From: Agreia sp. Leaf210
Lineage (GTDB): Bacteria; Actinomycetota; Actinomycetes; Actinomycetales; Microbacteriaceae
Length of the DNA stretch: 64,000 nt
Reading direction: 5' to 3'
Assembly (NCBI RefSeq): GCF_001421485.1
Contig: NZ_LMKK01000003.1
Span: 789,164 to 853,163, forward strand
In this document: positions 7,656 to 16,443 of the stretch, piece after piece
How the letters are laid out: each line of letters begins with the position of its first letter
Numbering within the stretch: position 1 is the stretch's first letter
Position numbers and translations under genes: made by a program
Notes under the pieces: generated by a model
What the model saw: only the letters and a program-made list of their open reading frames with translations
The model's database searches: none
Told to the model about the DNA's origin: nothing

Positions 7656-8702
7656 ATGGCACATCCTCCCGCTCCCTCGCCCATGCTCGCGAAGGCCGTC
7701 ACCTCTCTTCCCGACCCGGCCAGCGTCGTCGGCGGTCTCGGCTACGAGCCCAAGTGGGACGGGTTCCGCGGAATAGTGTCGTTCGACGGAGAATCCGTCG
7801 AGATCTCCAGCCGCGGAGCCAAGTCCCTCACCCGATATTTCCCGGAACTCGTCGAGGCGTTCGGCTCTCAGCTCACGGAGCCCTGTGTCATCGATGGAGA
7901 GATCGTCGTGCGTCGAGGTTCCGCCGGGGCGGAACGGCTCGACTGGGATGCGCTCTCGCAACGGATCCACCCGGCCGCGAGCCGCATCCGGAGCCTCGCA
8001 GAGGAGACACCGGCGAGCTTCATCGCCTTCGATCTGATCGACCGCGACAGAGAATCGCTGCTCGAGACACCTTTCGCCGATCGTCGAGGCTCACTCGAGC
8101 AGCTGCTCAGTACGGCCGTCGCGCCCCTTCACCTCAGCCAACTCACGCTCTCTGTCGAGGTCGCCCGGCGCTGGCTCGTCGACTTCGAGGGGGCCGGGCT
8201 CGACGGTGTCGTGGCCAAGCCCTTGTCGGCCGCGTATGCCCCAGGCAAGCGCGTCATGCTCAAGGTGAAGCATCACCGCACGGCCGATGTGGTCGCACTG
8301 GGCTATCGCGTGCACGCGAGCGGCGAGGGCGTGGGCTCCCTTCTCCTCGGGCTCTACGACCACACGGGCGAGCTCCGGAGCGTCGGTGGCGCATCGGCCT
8401 TCACCGCCGCCCGACGCCTCGAGCTCGTCGCCGAGCTCGACCATGCCGTCATGCGGAGCGCCGATGGCGCGGTTGTGAGGGGCGAAGGCGAACGCAGCCG
8501 GTTCTCGTCGGGCAAAGACGTGTCCTTCATACGGCTTGAGCCCACGATGGTGGCGGAGGTGCGTTACGACCAGATGGAAGGCTCTCGATTCCGTCACACG
8601 GTGCAGTTCTACCGCTGGCGCCCCGATCGGGACGCCAGCTCGTGCACCTTCGACCAGCTCGAGACGCCCGTGGCCTACGACCTCGGAGACGTCCTCTCGT
8701 AG
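7656..8702 (+). CDS. Stand-alone ATP-dependent DNA ligase (LigC / LigD-ligase type)
   Basis: A 348-residue ATP-dependent ligase. Motif I, carrying the AMP-accepting lysine, is EPKWDGFRG (K33). The nucleotidyltransferase domain follows with CVIDGEIVV, SFIAFDLI, GLDGVVAKP and VMLKVKHHRTAD, then the OB fold ends in SRFRHTVQFYRWRPDRD. It seals nicks and in actinobacteria serves minor repair pathways such as end joining or base-excision repair. It has no polymerase or nuclease domain; a separate LigD-type polymerase domain is encoded 1.7 kb away on the other strand. The ATG at 7656 gives the family-typical N-terminus PMLAKAV. Its last 28 nt overlap antisense with the end of the M28 peptidase gene. 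Confidence 0.9.
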   Translation: MAHPPAPSPMLAKAVTSLPDPASVVGGLGYEPKWDGFRGIVSFDGESVEISSRGAKSLTRYFPELVEAFGSQLTEPCVIDGEIVVRRGSAGAERLDWDALSQRIHPAASRIRSLAEETPASFIAFDLIDRDRESLLETPFADRRGSLEQLLSTAVAPLHLSQLTLSVEVARRWLVDFEGAGLDGVVAKPLSAAYAPGKRVMLKVKHHRTADVVALGYRVHASGEGVGSLLLGLYDHTGELRSVGGASAFTAARRLELVAELDHAVMRSADGAVVRGEGERSRFSSGKDVSFIRLEPTMVAEVRYDQMEGSRFRHTVQFYRWRPDRDASSCTFDQLETPVAYDLGDVLS

Positions 8703-10318
8703 CGGCGGCCCGCTCGGACGGTGACGATCGTCGCACCGAGGAGCAGGGTGAGGGCTGACGCGATCACCAGCGGAACGGTTTCGCTCGATCCCGTGGCGGC
8801 GAGCGCCGGCTGGGGTTTCGGAGCGGGCGCAGGTGCAGTCGGCGGGCCGGGCGTCTCATCGACGGGCGCGGCGACACCGTTGATCAGAACGGTGTCATTC
8901 GCGAGCGATGCCGTGGCGAAGGCGATCGCGCGCGACATGATCCCCAACGCCTCCTGGTTGATGTTGGCGAGGTCATCACCGGCCTGGTGATAATTCTGAT
9001 CGTGGGTCTCGCCGGCGATGCCACCGAACAGAGCGACCTCTTCCTCGGTCTTCACGTCGTCGGCACCCGTGAACAGGCCCGACGCGGGAATGTCGTTGTC
9101 GATGAAGGCCTGGTAGTCGCTTCTGCCGTCGAACGACGTTCCGACGAACGGCTGGCCGATAGACGTGAAGTAGTTCTCGAAGACGTCCTCGGTCTCGGCG
9201 GACCCTTCCGGGATCTCCACGTCGGCAGGCACGCTCGATTCATCGGCGTCATAGGTTCCGATGATGTAGTTGGGCGAACCGACCATGTCAAAGTTGAGGT
9301 AGGTCGCGATTCGGCCGAGCGCATCAGGGTCGTTCACGGCGAGGTCGTCCACGTAGTGAGTCGATCCGACGAGCCCGAGTTCTTCAGCGCCCCACCAGGC
9401 GAAGCGCACCATGTTGTTGAGCTCGCCCTGCTTCGCGAGCTGCACGGCGACCTCGAGGAGTGTGGCCGAGCCGCTTCCGTTGTCGTTGATCCCCGGCCCC
9501 TCCGGAACACTGTCGAGGTGGGCGCCGAGCATCACGACGTTGTCGGGGCGCCCTGTGCCGGTCTCGGCGATGACGTTGAATGTGGAGACGGTATCCACGG
9601 TCTGCTCGAGCGCTACGGAGATGGGGACGGGCCCTTCTCCGATTTCGGCGAGGAGCGCGGCTCCTCTGTCTGCCTCGATGCCGAAGGTCGGCACGGTACC
9701 CGCGGTCACCTCACCGAACGTGCCGTTCAGCGGTCCCGGTTCCGAGTTGTAGATGAGGACGGCCCGCGCGCCTGCCGCGGCGGCCACGAGAGACTTCTCG
9801 GTGAACGAGCAGACTCCCCGGCTCACCACGGCGATCCGGTCCGTAGCCGAGACGCCCGCCCACTCGTCGGCGGTGCAGCCCGTACTCACGGTGGGTGCGA
9901 CCGCATCGAAGGTGATCGACGGGGTGCCCGGTGTGTAGGTCATGGGGATCGCCTGCTCCGCGGTCAGCGTCTCGCCGTCGACCGCGACCGACTGCGACAC
10001 GATGGTCTGCGTCGTGACATCGAAGACCTGTCTCGTCGTGACGTAGCCCGCCTCTTGGAGGACACTCTCCACGTACTGGCCGCTGGCCTCATAGCCAGGG
10101 CTGCCGGCGGACCTGTTGCCGCCGTTGCCGGGGGCGTCGGCGATGCTCTGCAGAGCACCGAGGCGCTCCATGATCGCCTCGACGGTGACCGTGTCGGCGA
10201 ACTCGAGCGGCGGGGCGGCCCACGCCCCCGAAGAGCCGCCCCACACCATCGCGCCGGTGAGCGCTGTAGCGGCGACTCCGGCAAGGGCGGAGCGCGAAAA
10301 TGTACGTCGTTGTGTCAT
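8675..10318 (-). CDS. M28-family aminopeptidase with PA domain and LAxTG wall-sorting signal
   Basis: A 547-residue exported zinc exopeptidase. The signal peptide (residues 1-35) carries a twin-arginine-like QRRTFSR and ends in GAWA. A protease-associated insert around 150-240 precedes the metallopeptidase domain, whose zinc ligands are visible in GAHLDSVPEGPGINDN, WWGAEELGLVG, FDMVGSPNY and GETHDQNYHQAGDDL. The C-terminus has LAATG, a hydrophobic helix and a basic tail (GRRYERTSPRS), a sortase E type anchor. It should trim N-terminal residues from peptides at the cell surface. The ATG at 10318 has a GGGGGGA site about 8 nt upstream. Convergent with the ligase gene, overlapping by 28 nt. Confidence 0.92.
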   Translation of the reverse strand: MTQRRTFSRSALAGVAATALTGAMVWGGSSGAWAAPPLEFADTVTVEAIMERLGALQSIADAPGNGGNRSAGSPGYEASGQYVESVLQEAGYVTTRQVFDVTTQTIVSQSVAVDGETLTAEQAIPMTYTPGTPSITFDAVAPTVSTGCTADEWAGVSATDRIAVVSRGVCSFTEKSLVAAAAGARAVLIYNSEPGPLNGTFGEVTAGTVPTFGIEADRGAALLAEIGEGPVPISVALEQTVDTVSTFNVIAETGTGRPDNVVMLGAHLDSVPEGPGINDNGSGSATLLEVAVQLAKQGELNNMVRFAWWGAEELGLVGSTHYVDDLAVNDPDALGRIATYLNFDMVGSPNYIIGTYDADESSVPADVEIPEGSAETEDVFENYFTSIGQPFVGTSFDGRSDYQAFIDNDIPASGLFTGADDVKTEEEVALFGGIAGETHDQNYHQAGDDLANINQEALGIMSRAIAFATASLANDTVLINGVAAPVDETPGPPTAPAPAPKPQPALAATGSSETVPLVIASALTLLLGATIVTVRAGRRYERTSPRS

Positions 10319-10446
10319 CGGAAAATCCCCCCGGATCTGGCCCCGCTGGATTCGCTGGGGCCGGTTGCGCCAGCCTATGGAGACAGCCGCGTGCCCCCAA
10401 GAGGGGGTATCGGGTTGTTACCCGATCTTTACACCGACGAGACGCG

Positions 10447-11469
10447 TCACGGCTGCTTCTTCGCCCTGCTCGGCTGCACCCGCGGCGGCTCTCCCGGCAT
10501 CTTGGGATAGTCGGGAGGAAAGGGCAGCTCGCCCAGACCGCTCTCGATGTCGCGCGCCCACCACTCCAGGAGAACCTCGATGGAGCCGGGCGACGACTGC
10601 ATCTGCGCCCACGGGTCTCCGGTCGTCGACAGGCGCTCGGGCACGGTCAGGATCGTGAAAGCCGTCGGGTCGGCCGCGTCGAGTTCGCTCCAGGCGAGGG
10701 GACACGAGACCGGTGCGTGGGCGAGCGCTCGTGGACTGTAGGCACCGGCCATCGTTCGATCGCGATTGGCCTGGTTGTAGTCGACGAACATGCGTTCACC
10801 GCGCTCCTCTTTCCACCAGTTGGTGGTGACCTGGCGTGGCATGCGCCGTTCCAGTTCTCGGGCCGCGGCGATCACCGCGTGCCTGACGTCGAGAAACTCG
10901 TGATCGGGTCGAATGGGCGCGAACACGTGCAGCCCGCGATTTCCCGAGGTCTTGATGAATGCCTCCAGCCCCGCCTCGGCAAGGACGGCCCGCAACTCGA
11001 GCGCCACGGGTTTCGCATCGTCGAAGTCGGTGCCCGGTTGAGGATCGAGGTCGATGCGCAACTGGTCGGGAAAGTCGCTCGATGTGGCGCGCGACGCCCA
11101 CGGGTGGAACACGATGGTGTTCATCTGCGCGGCCCAGACGGCCGCCGCGGGCTCATCGAGCACGAGTTGCGGATGCGTTCGACCGCTCGGGTAGACCACC
11201 ATCTCACTGCGTACATAGTCGGGTGCGCCCTTCGGAGGGTTCTTCGAGAAGAACTGCTCGCCGTCTATGCCGCCGGAGAATCGCTGCAATGACACGGGTC
11301 GATCGCCGTTCGCGGCGATGAAGGCCTCACCGACGGCGACGAGATAGTGCGCCAGATCGAGCTTGGTGATGCCGGGCTCCGGCCAGATCACCCGGGAAGG
11401 GCTGGAGATCCGCACCTCCCGATCGCCGTGAGGGCCGGGAACAGTGATGCTTGCCGCTTCGCTCGCCAT
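10447..11469 (-). CDS. ligD: Stand-alone LigD-type primase/polymerase domain (NHEJ polymerase)
   Basis: A 340-residue protein consisting only of the LigD polymerase (archaeo-eukaryotic primase) domain. Catalytic acidic residues lie in LRIDLDPQPG (D140, D142), with KTSGNRGLHVFAP (about 173-185) and a third Asp in MFVDYNQANRDRTM. Such enzymes fill gaps, preferring ribonucleotides, at broken DNA ends. In mycobacteria the same domain is fused to nuclease and ligase domains; here neither is attached and no ku gene is in the window. The start at 11469 lacks a clear ribosome site, so a leaderless message is possible. Confidence 0.9.
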   Translation of the reverse strand: MASEAASITVPGPHGDREVRISSPSRVIWPEPGITKLDLAHYLVAVGEAFIAANGDRPVSLQRFSGGIDGEQFFSKNPPKGAPDYVRSEMVVYPSGRTHPQLVLDEPAAAVWAAQMNTIVFHPWASRATSSDFPDQLRIDLDPQPGTDFDDAKPVALELRAVLAEAGLEAFIKTSGNRGLHVFAPIRPDHEFLDVRHAVIAAARELERRMPRQVTTNWWKEERGERMFVDYNQANRDRTMAGAYSPRALAHAPVSCPLAWSELDAADPTAFTILTVPERLSTTGDPWAQMQSSPGSIEVLLEWWARDIESGLGELPFPPDYPKMPGEPPRVQPSRAKKQP

Positions 11470-11532
11470 AGGGGCAGGCTACTCGTCCGGGCGGCGGGGA
11501 GTCACTCCCCCGCCGCCCGAACGACGTGATGG

Positions 11533-12435
11533 CTACTCGGCCGTCAGCGAGTCGACGTAGTCGCGGTTCTCCGAGATCCACTTCTCGACGACGGGGCCGA
11601 AGTCCTGGCCGTCGTAGTCGACGAACATGGCCTTCTCGAGCGAGTACAGCTGCTCGAGGTCCATCTTGTAGTCGCCGATCCACTTCGCGGCCTGCGGGAA
11701 CTCCTTCGCGAAGTCCGACTGCGCGAACGCGTGCAGGCTCTCCACGGACGCGAGCGTTCCCTCGGGGTCCTCGAGGGTCTTGATCGGCAGATCGGAGTAT
11801 GCCCAGTGCGGTTCCCACAGGGTCACGACGATGTTCTCGTCCTTGTCGGTCGCGCTCTTGAGCTCGGTCAGCATCGCGGCCGTCGAACTCGTCACATATT
11901 CCATGTCCTCGAGACCGTAGGCGGGGATGACCCGCTCGGTGGTGGCCTTCGTGAGGCCGGCTCCTGGCTCGATACCCACGATCCGGTTGTCGAACTTGTC
12001 GGCGTTGTCTGCCAGTTCGGCCAGCGAGTCGATGGGGGCGTCCTCGTTGACCGCGATGGTCAGCTTGGATTCGTTGTTCCATGCCCCGATGTCGACGATG
12101 TCATCGCCGTACTCGTCGAGGTATGACGCGTGGGTGTCGGGCAGCCAGACGTCGAGGGTGAGGTCGTAGTCGCCGGTCGACAGGCCGGAGAAGACCGGTG
12201 CGACGTCGGCGTACTCGAGTTCGACGTCGTAGCCCTTCTCATCGAGGATGGCCTTCCACAGTTCCGAGGCGGCGATGCCCTCGTCCCAGCCGTTGAAGAC
12301 GGCGAGGCTGAGTTCCTTCTTGTCGTCGTTGCCGTCTCCGACGGTCTCGGCCTCGACGGCCGCGCAGCCTCCGAACGCGAGGACTCCCGCGGTCGAGAGG
12401 GCGAGCAGAGACATGATGCGGGTGCTGTTCTTCAT
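11533..12435 (-). CDS. proX: Glycine betaine/proline ABC transporter substrate-binding lipoprotein
   Basis: A 300-residue lipoprotein: signal peptide with lipobox LAFGGC (lipidated Cys24), then an OpuAC-type binding fold. Aromatic residues expected to cage the quaternary ammonium group occur in FNGWDEG, DVWLPDTHASY and TLWEPHWAYSDL. It captures betaine, carnitine or proline-like osmoprotectants outside the membrane and delivers them to the permease encoded next. Last gene of the proV-proW-proX operon, 69 nt after proW. The ATG has AGGAAC about 7 nt upstream. No hairpin is evident after the stop. Confidence 0.93.
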   Translation of the reverse strand: MKNSTRIMSLLALSTAGVLAFGGCAAVEAETVGDGNDDKKELSLAVFNGWDEGIAASELWKAILDEKGYDVELEYADVAPVFSGLSTGDYDLTLDVWLPDTHASYLDEYGDDIVDIGAWNNESKLTIAVNEDAPIDSLAELADNADKFDNRIVGIEPGAGLTKATTERVIPAYGLEDMEYVTSSTAAMLTELKSATDKDENIVVTLWEPHWAYSDLPIKTLEDPEGTLASVESLHAFAQSDFAKEFPQAAKWIGDYKMDLEQLYSLEKAMFVDYDGQDFGPVVEKWISENRDYVDSLTAE

Positions 12436-12504
12436 GAGTGTTCCTGTTCTGGGCGACCGGATGGGCCACCCGTCGGGTGAGAGAGGTGTGCGAGCCGCCG
12501 CCGG

Positions 12505-13449
12505 TCAGACGAGGGCCGGGTCGGCGCGCTCCGGCGCCGGTTCGGTGTGGTGCTCTGGCGCCGCGGGCGCGGCCGAGGCGCGTCGTCGTGCGGCACGGGC
12601 CCCCAGCATCCGGCCGAGCACCGTGTCGCCGTCACCGAGCGCGCCGGTCAGACGATCGAGGAAGATCGCGAGGATGACCACGGAGAGGCCCGCCTCGAAG
12701 CCCAATGCGACGTCGATCCGGTTGAGGCTCGCGACGACCTGAGCACCGAGTCCCCCGGCACCGACCATGCCCGCGATGACGACCATCGAGAGCGAGAGCA
12801 TGATCACCTGGTTGACGCCGGCCATGATCGTGGGACGGGCAAGGGGCAACTGAATCTGCCTGAGGATGCGCCAGCGCGATGCGCCGAAAGCCTGACCGGC
12901 CTCGACGATCTCCTTGTCGACACCACGGATGCCCAGCTCCGTCAGTCTCACACCGGGGGCGAGGGCGAAGATGACGGTCGCCACGATTCCCGGAACGACA
13001 CCGACGCGAAAGAGGATGAGCGCGGGGATCAGGTAGACGAAGGCGGGCATCGTCTGCATGAAGTCGAGAACCGGGCGGATGATCCTCGACGCCACCGACG
13101 AGGTTGCGGCCCAGATGCCCAACGGGATGCTGACCACGATCGCCAGCACACTCGCGACGAGAACAAGCGCGAGCGTATCCATCGCGTTCTCCCACTGATC
13201 CACGCTCACGATGACGAGCAGGCCGACGGCGGTGCCGAGTGCGAACTTCCAGCCTCGGGCGAAGTATCCGAGAATGGCGGCGATCAGGATCACCGCCCAG
13301 AAGGGCGGCGACGCGAGCAGCAGGTCGACCACATCGTATGCGGCCAGGAATATGGCGCGAACCACATCGAATGCCCCACCGAAGGTGTCGGTGACGTACG
13401 AGATGAACCCGGCGACCCAGGTTCCGAGGTCGAGACGGAAGTCGCTCAT
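12505..13449 (-). CDS. proW: Glycine betaine/proline ABC transporter permease
   Basis: A 314-residue inner-membrane permease with six to seven helices. The EAA loop that docks onto the ATPase is visible as EAGQAFGASRWRILRQIQLP near residue 185. Helices MQTMPAFVYLIPALILF and VIMLSLSMVVIAGMVGAGG are hallmark OpuAB/ProW segments. Its ATG overlaps the proV stop by four bases (ATGA), so synthesis of ATPase and permease is coupled. The C-terminal ~35 residues are an Ala/Arg-rich cytoplasmic tail. Together with ProV and ProX it should import osmoprotectants during hyperosmotic stress. Confidence 0.93.
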   Translation of the reverse strand: MSDFRLDLGTWVAGFISYVTDTFGGAFDVVRAIFLAAYDVVDLLLASPPFWAVILIAAILGYFARGWKFALGTAVGLLVIVSVDQWENAMDTLALVLVASVLAIVVSIPLGIWAATSSVASRIIRPVLDFMQTMPAFVYLIPALILFRVGVVPGIVATVIFALAPGVRLTELGIRGVDKEIVEAGQAFGASRWRILRQIQLPLARPTIMAGVNQVIMLSLSMVVIAGMVGAGGLGAQVVASLNRIDVALGFEAGLSVVILAIFLDRLTGALGDGDTVLGRMLGARAARRRASAAPAAPEHHTEPAPERADPALV

Positions 13450-14753
13450 AGGACAGCCCCTTCCGTCGTGGGCTCGCGGAGAGTCTCCGCGATGACCTCC
13501 ATCGTCAGGGTCGTCGGCGGAAGCTGCACGGGGACATCTCCCGTGCCGGTCGACACATTGCCGAGCGCGGCAAGCAGGGTCACGCGAGGGATGACACCCA
13601 GCAGCCGTCCGTCGTCGCCGACGACCGCGATCGGGAGGTCGCTGCCGACGGATGGCTCGACCAAGTCGACGAGATGTGCGTCGGTGGGGACGACGGTGGC
13701 CTCATGACGAAGGATCGCCTCGAGGTCGTTCTGGTTTGACTTGACCTGACGAAGCACGTCGCGGTCGCGCACGACCCCTGCGAGGCTGCGGTCCCGTCGT
13801 GTGACGAAGACGGCGGAGGTCTGGAGGTCGCGCATGATGCGGAGAGCGGCGCGCGGTCCGGCCGACAGGGGGATGACTGCTTTCGCCTGTTCCATCACGC
13901 TCGAGGCAGTGAGCACTCGGGCCCGGTCGACGTCCTGCACGAACTGGGCGACGTAGTCGTTCGCCGGATCCGTGAGGATCTCTTCCGGCGTACCGATCTG
14001 CACGATGCGACCGTCGCGCATGACCGCGATCCTGTCGCCGAGGAACATCGCCTCGTTCAGGTCGTGGGTGATGAAGACGATGGTCTTGCCGAGCTTCTGC
14101 TGCAGCTCGATGAGCTGCTCCTGCATCTCGCGGCGAATCAGCGGATCGAGGGCTGAGAACGCCTCATCCATGAGCAGGACATCAGTATCGGCGGCGAGAG
14201 CGCGGGCCAGACCGACGCGCTGCTGCATGCCGCCCGAGAGTTCGCCGGGCAGGGAGTCGGCCCAGCCGTCGAGACCGACGGTCGTGACCATGTCACGGGC
14301 GCGCTGAGTGCGCTCGGCCTTGGACACGCCCTGGATCTCGAGGCCGTAGGCGATGTTGTCGATGACGGTGCGGTGGGGAAGCAGCGCGAAGTGCTGGAAC
14401 ACCATCGACACCTTCTGGCGACGGACCTCGCGCAGCTTGGCCTTCGGCACGCCCGTGATGGGAGAGCCGCCGATGGTCACGCTGCCGCTGCTGGCGTCGA
14501 GCAGTCCGTTGAGCATGCGGATGAGCGTCGACTTGCCAGAGCCGGACAGGCCCATGACCACGAAGATCTCGCCGGGTTGTACGTCGAAGGACGCGTCGAT
14601 GACGGCGGCTGTTCCGAGAGACGACAGCTCCGCTCTGGTACTGCCGGCCTTCAGCCTGTCGACGATGTCGGATGATCGGCGACCGAATGCCTTGTAGAGG
14701 TGTTCGGCCTTCAATGCCGGGGTTGTCAGTGTCACGTGAGGAATCTCCATCAC
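13446..14753 (-). CDS. proV: Glycine betaine/proline ABC transporter ATP-binding subunit with CBS domains
   Basis: A 435-residue ATPase. Walker A is GLSGSGKST near residue 70, the signature LSGGMQQRVGLARAL near 170 and Walker B VLLMDEAFSALDPL just after. Residues ~290-410 form tandem CBS domains (AALRIMRDLQTSAVFVTRRD, ATVVPTDAHLVDLVEP), which in this family sense ionic strength or bind cyclic di-AMP. First gene of the operon. The start may be the GTG at 14753 or the ATG at 14750; neither has a strong ribosome site. Upstream lies a long leader able to fold into a hairpin. Confidence 0.93.
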   Translation of the reverse strand: MMEIPHVTLTTPALKAEHLYKAFGRRSSDIVDRLKAGSTRAELSSLGTAAVIDASFDVQPGEIFVVMGLSGSGKSTLIRMLNGLLDASSGSVTIGGSPITGVPKAKLREVRRQKVSMVFQHFALLPHRTVIDNIAYGLEIQGVSKAERTQRARDMVTTVGLDGWADSLPGELSGGMQQRVGLARALAADTDVLLMDEAFSALDPLIRREMQEQLIELQQKLGKTIVFITHDLNEAMFLGDRIAVMRDGRIVQIGTPEEILTDPANDYVAQFVQDVDRARVLTASSVMEQAKAVIPLSAGPRAALRIMRDLQTSAVFVTRRDRSLAGVVRDRDVLRQVKSNQNDLEAILRHEATVVPTDAHLVDLVEPSVGSDLPIAVVGDDGRLLGVIPRVTLLAALGNVSTGTGDVPVQLPPTTLTMEVIAETLREPTTEGAVL

Positions 14754-14816
14754 GACTGGCAGCGCAGCGCAGCTTAAAGGCGGTCGCCAGACGTGTTCCG
14801 TACTCGCAGACGGGTT

Positions 14817-14880
14817 GCCGTGATCGCTCTCGACGCATCAAACAGCGCGGGCGGAAGCCACCGAGAGTCGCTGTCACGGC
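14817..14880 (-). promoter_or_regulatory. Structured 5' leader hairpin of the proVWX operon (candidate regulatory RNA)
   Basis: Read on the minus strand, GCCGTGA (14880-14874) pairs with TCACGGC (14823-14817) and, after a small asymmetric internal loop, CTCTCG (14867-14862 side) pairs with CGAGAG (14832-14827). The loop region can add GGTGG/CCGCC pairing. The element sits 64 nt before the proV start. It matches no riboswitch consensus that I can recall with certainty. A role in osmotic or cyclic-dinucleotide control is only a guess from the operon's function. Confidence 0.4.
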
Positions 14881-15078
14881 TTACCGTACGAACCCACGGC
14901 AAGTGGCCTGAGGGTGCGCGTCTTGGGGGTGATTGGCCAATGGACCGGGCACAACGGTAACAGCTATCCGATGCCCGTTGAAACTCATGCCACCCTCGAA
15001 CGGGGGTATTCTGCTCGAGATGGCACGAACGATACGCCGCGATCCGCTACACGACAGCGATTGCGAACGATGCCGTTT

Positions 15079-15096
15079 CGTTACCTTCGGGTAACG
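15079..15096 (+). promoter_or_regulatory. CGTTACC-UUCG-GGTAACG hairpin just before the DUF4190 gene
   Basis: A perfect 7-bp stem closed by C(UUCG)G, the most stable RNA tetraloop, ends 8 nt before the ATG at 15105. As DNA it is also an 18-nt inverted repeat and could be an operator. It leaves little room for a normal ribosome-binding site. Confidence 0.35.
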
Positions 15097-15104
15097 TGTG
15101 GACC

Positions 15105-15359
15105 ATGGATGCACACGGAGAGAATCCCCGCACGAACGTTCTCTCCATCGTGACGCTCGTCACGAGCATCCTCGGCTTCGCCATCGTGCCGATCATCCTC
15201 GGGCACGTCTCGATCGCGCAGATCAGACGCACCCGGGAACAGGGTCGCGTCATGGCGATCATCGGGCTCGTCATCGGCTACCTCACTCTGCTCGGTTACC
15301 TGATCGCGATCACCGTCACCGTGATCATCTTCATCACCCATGGAATGTCCGGGGCCTGA
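15105..15359 (+). CDS. Small DUF4190-type membrane protein
   Basis: An 84-residue protein with two membrane helices (about 13-35 and 50-75) and a short basic loop (SIAQIRRTREQGR) between them. This helix-GHVSIAQIRRT-helix arrangement is that of DUF4190, found across actinobacteria with unknown function. A GTG at 15096 could add three residues, but the ATG at 15105 follows a stable hairpin and is preferred. Single gene, divergent from proV. Confidence 0.7.
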   Translation: MDAHGENPRTNVLSIVTLVTSILGFAIVPIILGHVSIAQIRRTREQGRVMAIIGLVIGYLTLLGYLIAITVTVIIFITHGMSGA

Positions 15360-15429
15360 GAGTCGTTGAGTGAACAGGATGGCTAGCTCCAAGCACCATC
15401 CGAGAACTCGAAACGAAAGCTGTCACACC

Positions 15430-16428
15430 ATGTCGATTCCGCTGTCCATTCTCGATCTCGCCCCCATCGCACCCGGCCAGACCGCGCGCGAGAGCTTCGA
15501 GGGCAGCGTCGCCCTCGCCCAGGCGGCCGAACGCACGGGATACCGTCGGGTCTGGTACGCCGAGCACCACAACATGGCCAGCATCGCGTCGTCCGCAACG
15601 AGCGTTCTGATCGGGTACGTCGCGGCGCACACGTCGTCGATCAGGCTCGGGTCGGGTGGGGTGATGCTTCCGAACCACTCGCCTCTCACCGTCGCCGAAC
15701 AGTTCGGTACCCTCGAGACGCTCTACCCGGGGCGCATCGACCTGGGCCTGGGGCGCGCACCCGGAAGCGATCAGAATACGATGCGCGCTCTCCGTCGTGA
15801 CCCCATGTCGGCGGAATCCTTTCCCCAGGACGTGGTCGAACTCCAGGGATTCCTGAGCGGCGACTCGCGCATCCCGGGCGTGCAAGCCGTGCCCCGCGCT
15901 CGCGGCATCGTGCCGCTCTACATCCTCGGCTCGTCTCTCTTCGGCGCGCAGCTCGCAGCGCAGCTCGGGCTGCCCTACGCGTTCGCGTCGCATTTCGCGC
16001 CCGACGCGCTGCACGAGGCCGTCGCCGCATATCGCGGCGGATTCCGACCCTCGGAGCAACTCGCCGAGCCGCACGTCATCGCGGGAGTCAATGTCGTGGC
16101 ATCCGACGATCACGATGACGCGGTCGAGCAGGCCGCGACGACGCGGCGCGCCCGAGTGCGCGGCATGATCTCCCGAGGCCCCGCGACCCCCGATTACAGC
16201 GACGCTCAGATCGACGAGTTCCTCACCACGCCGAACGGTCGCCAGCTCGCCTCGATGATGACCTACTCCGCAGTGGGCACCCCCTCAGAGGTGCGGGACT
16301 ACCTCGAGGACTTCGCTCGCCACTCGCAGGCCGACGAATTGATCATCGCGCACCAGTCCCCCGAGTTGCGCGGGCGGCTTCGTTCTATCGAACTCACGGC
16401 CGAAGCGATGAACAGGGTGTCCGTCTAG
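15430..16428 (+). CDS. LLM-class flavin-dependent oxidoreductase (luciferase-like)
   Basis: A 332-residue TIM-barrel enzyme of the bacterial luciferase-like family, MsnO8-like subgroup. Typical segments are [15 protein letters not shown] at the N-terminus, [10 protein letters not shown] (about 39-48), [20 protein letters not shown] and [14 protein letters not shown]. These use FMNH2 or F420 to oxidise or reduce small organic substrates; the substrate cannot be told from sequence. The ATG at 15430 gives the family-standard N-terminus; an in-frame ATG at 15370 adds 20 residues of unlikely composition. Converges on a secreted-protein gene. Confidence 0.88.
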   Translation: MSIPLSILDLAPIAPGQTARESFEGSVALAQAAERTGYRRVWYAEHHNMASIASSATSVLIGYVAAHTSSIRLGSGGVMLPNHSPLTVAEQFGTLETLYPGRIDLGLGRAPGSDQNTMRALRRDPMSAESFPQDVVELQGFLSGDSRIPGVQAVPRARGIVPLYILGSSLFGAQLAAQLGLPYAFASHFAPDALHEAVAAYRGGFRPSEQLAEPHVIAGVNVVASDDHDDAVEQAATTRRARVRGMISRGPATPDYSDAQIDEFLTTPNGRQLASMMTYSAVGTPSEVRDYLEDFARHSQADELIIAHQSPELRGRLRSIELTAEAMNRVSV

Positions 16429-16443
16429 CCGATCGCACGTCGA

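Larger units (their letters stand above)
14754..15104. other. 351-nt divergent intergenic region upstream of proV
   Basis: No gene is visible here. On the proV side it holds a large two-part hairpin (14817-14880), and next to the DUF4190 gene a short UUCG hairpin (15079-15096). The remaining ~200 nt should contain the promoters of both units, but I could not recognise convincing -35/-10 pairs. Confidence 0.5.

Noticed and set aside
8987..10510. 507-codon plus-strand frame opposite the M28 peptidase gene
   Set aside because: Shadow of the peptidase codon bias; it has no recognisable motif and no ribosome site, whereas the minus strand encodes zinc ligands, signal and sorting sequence.
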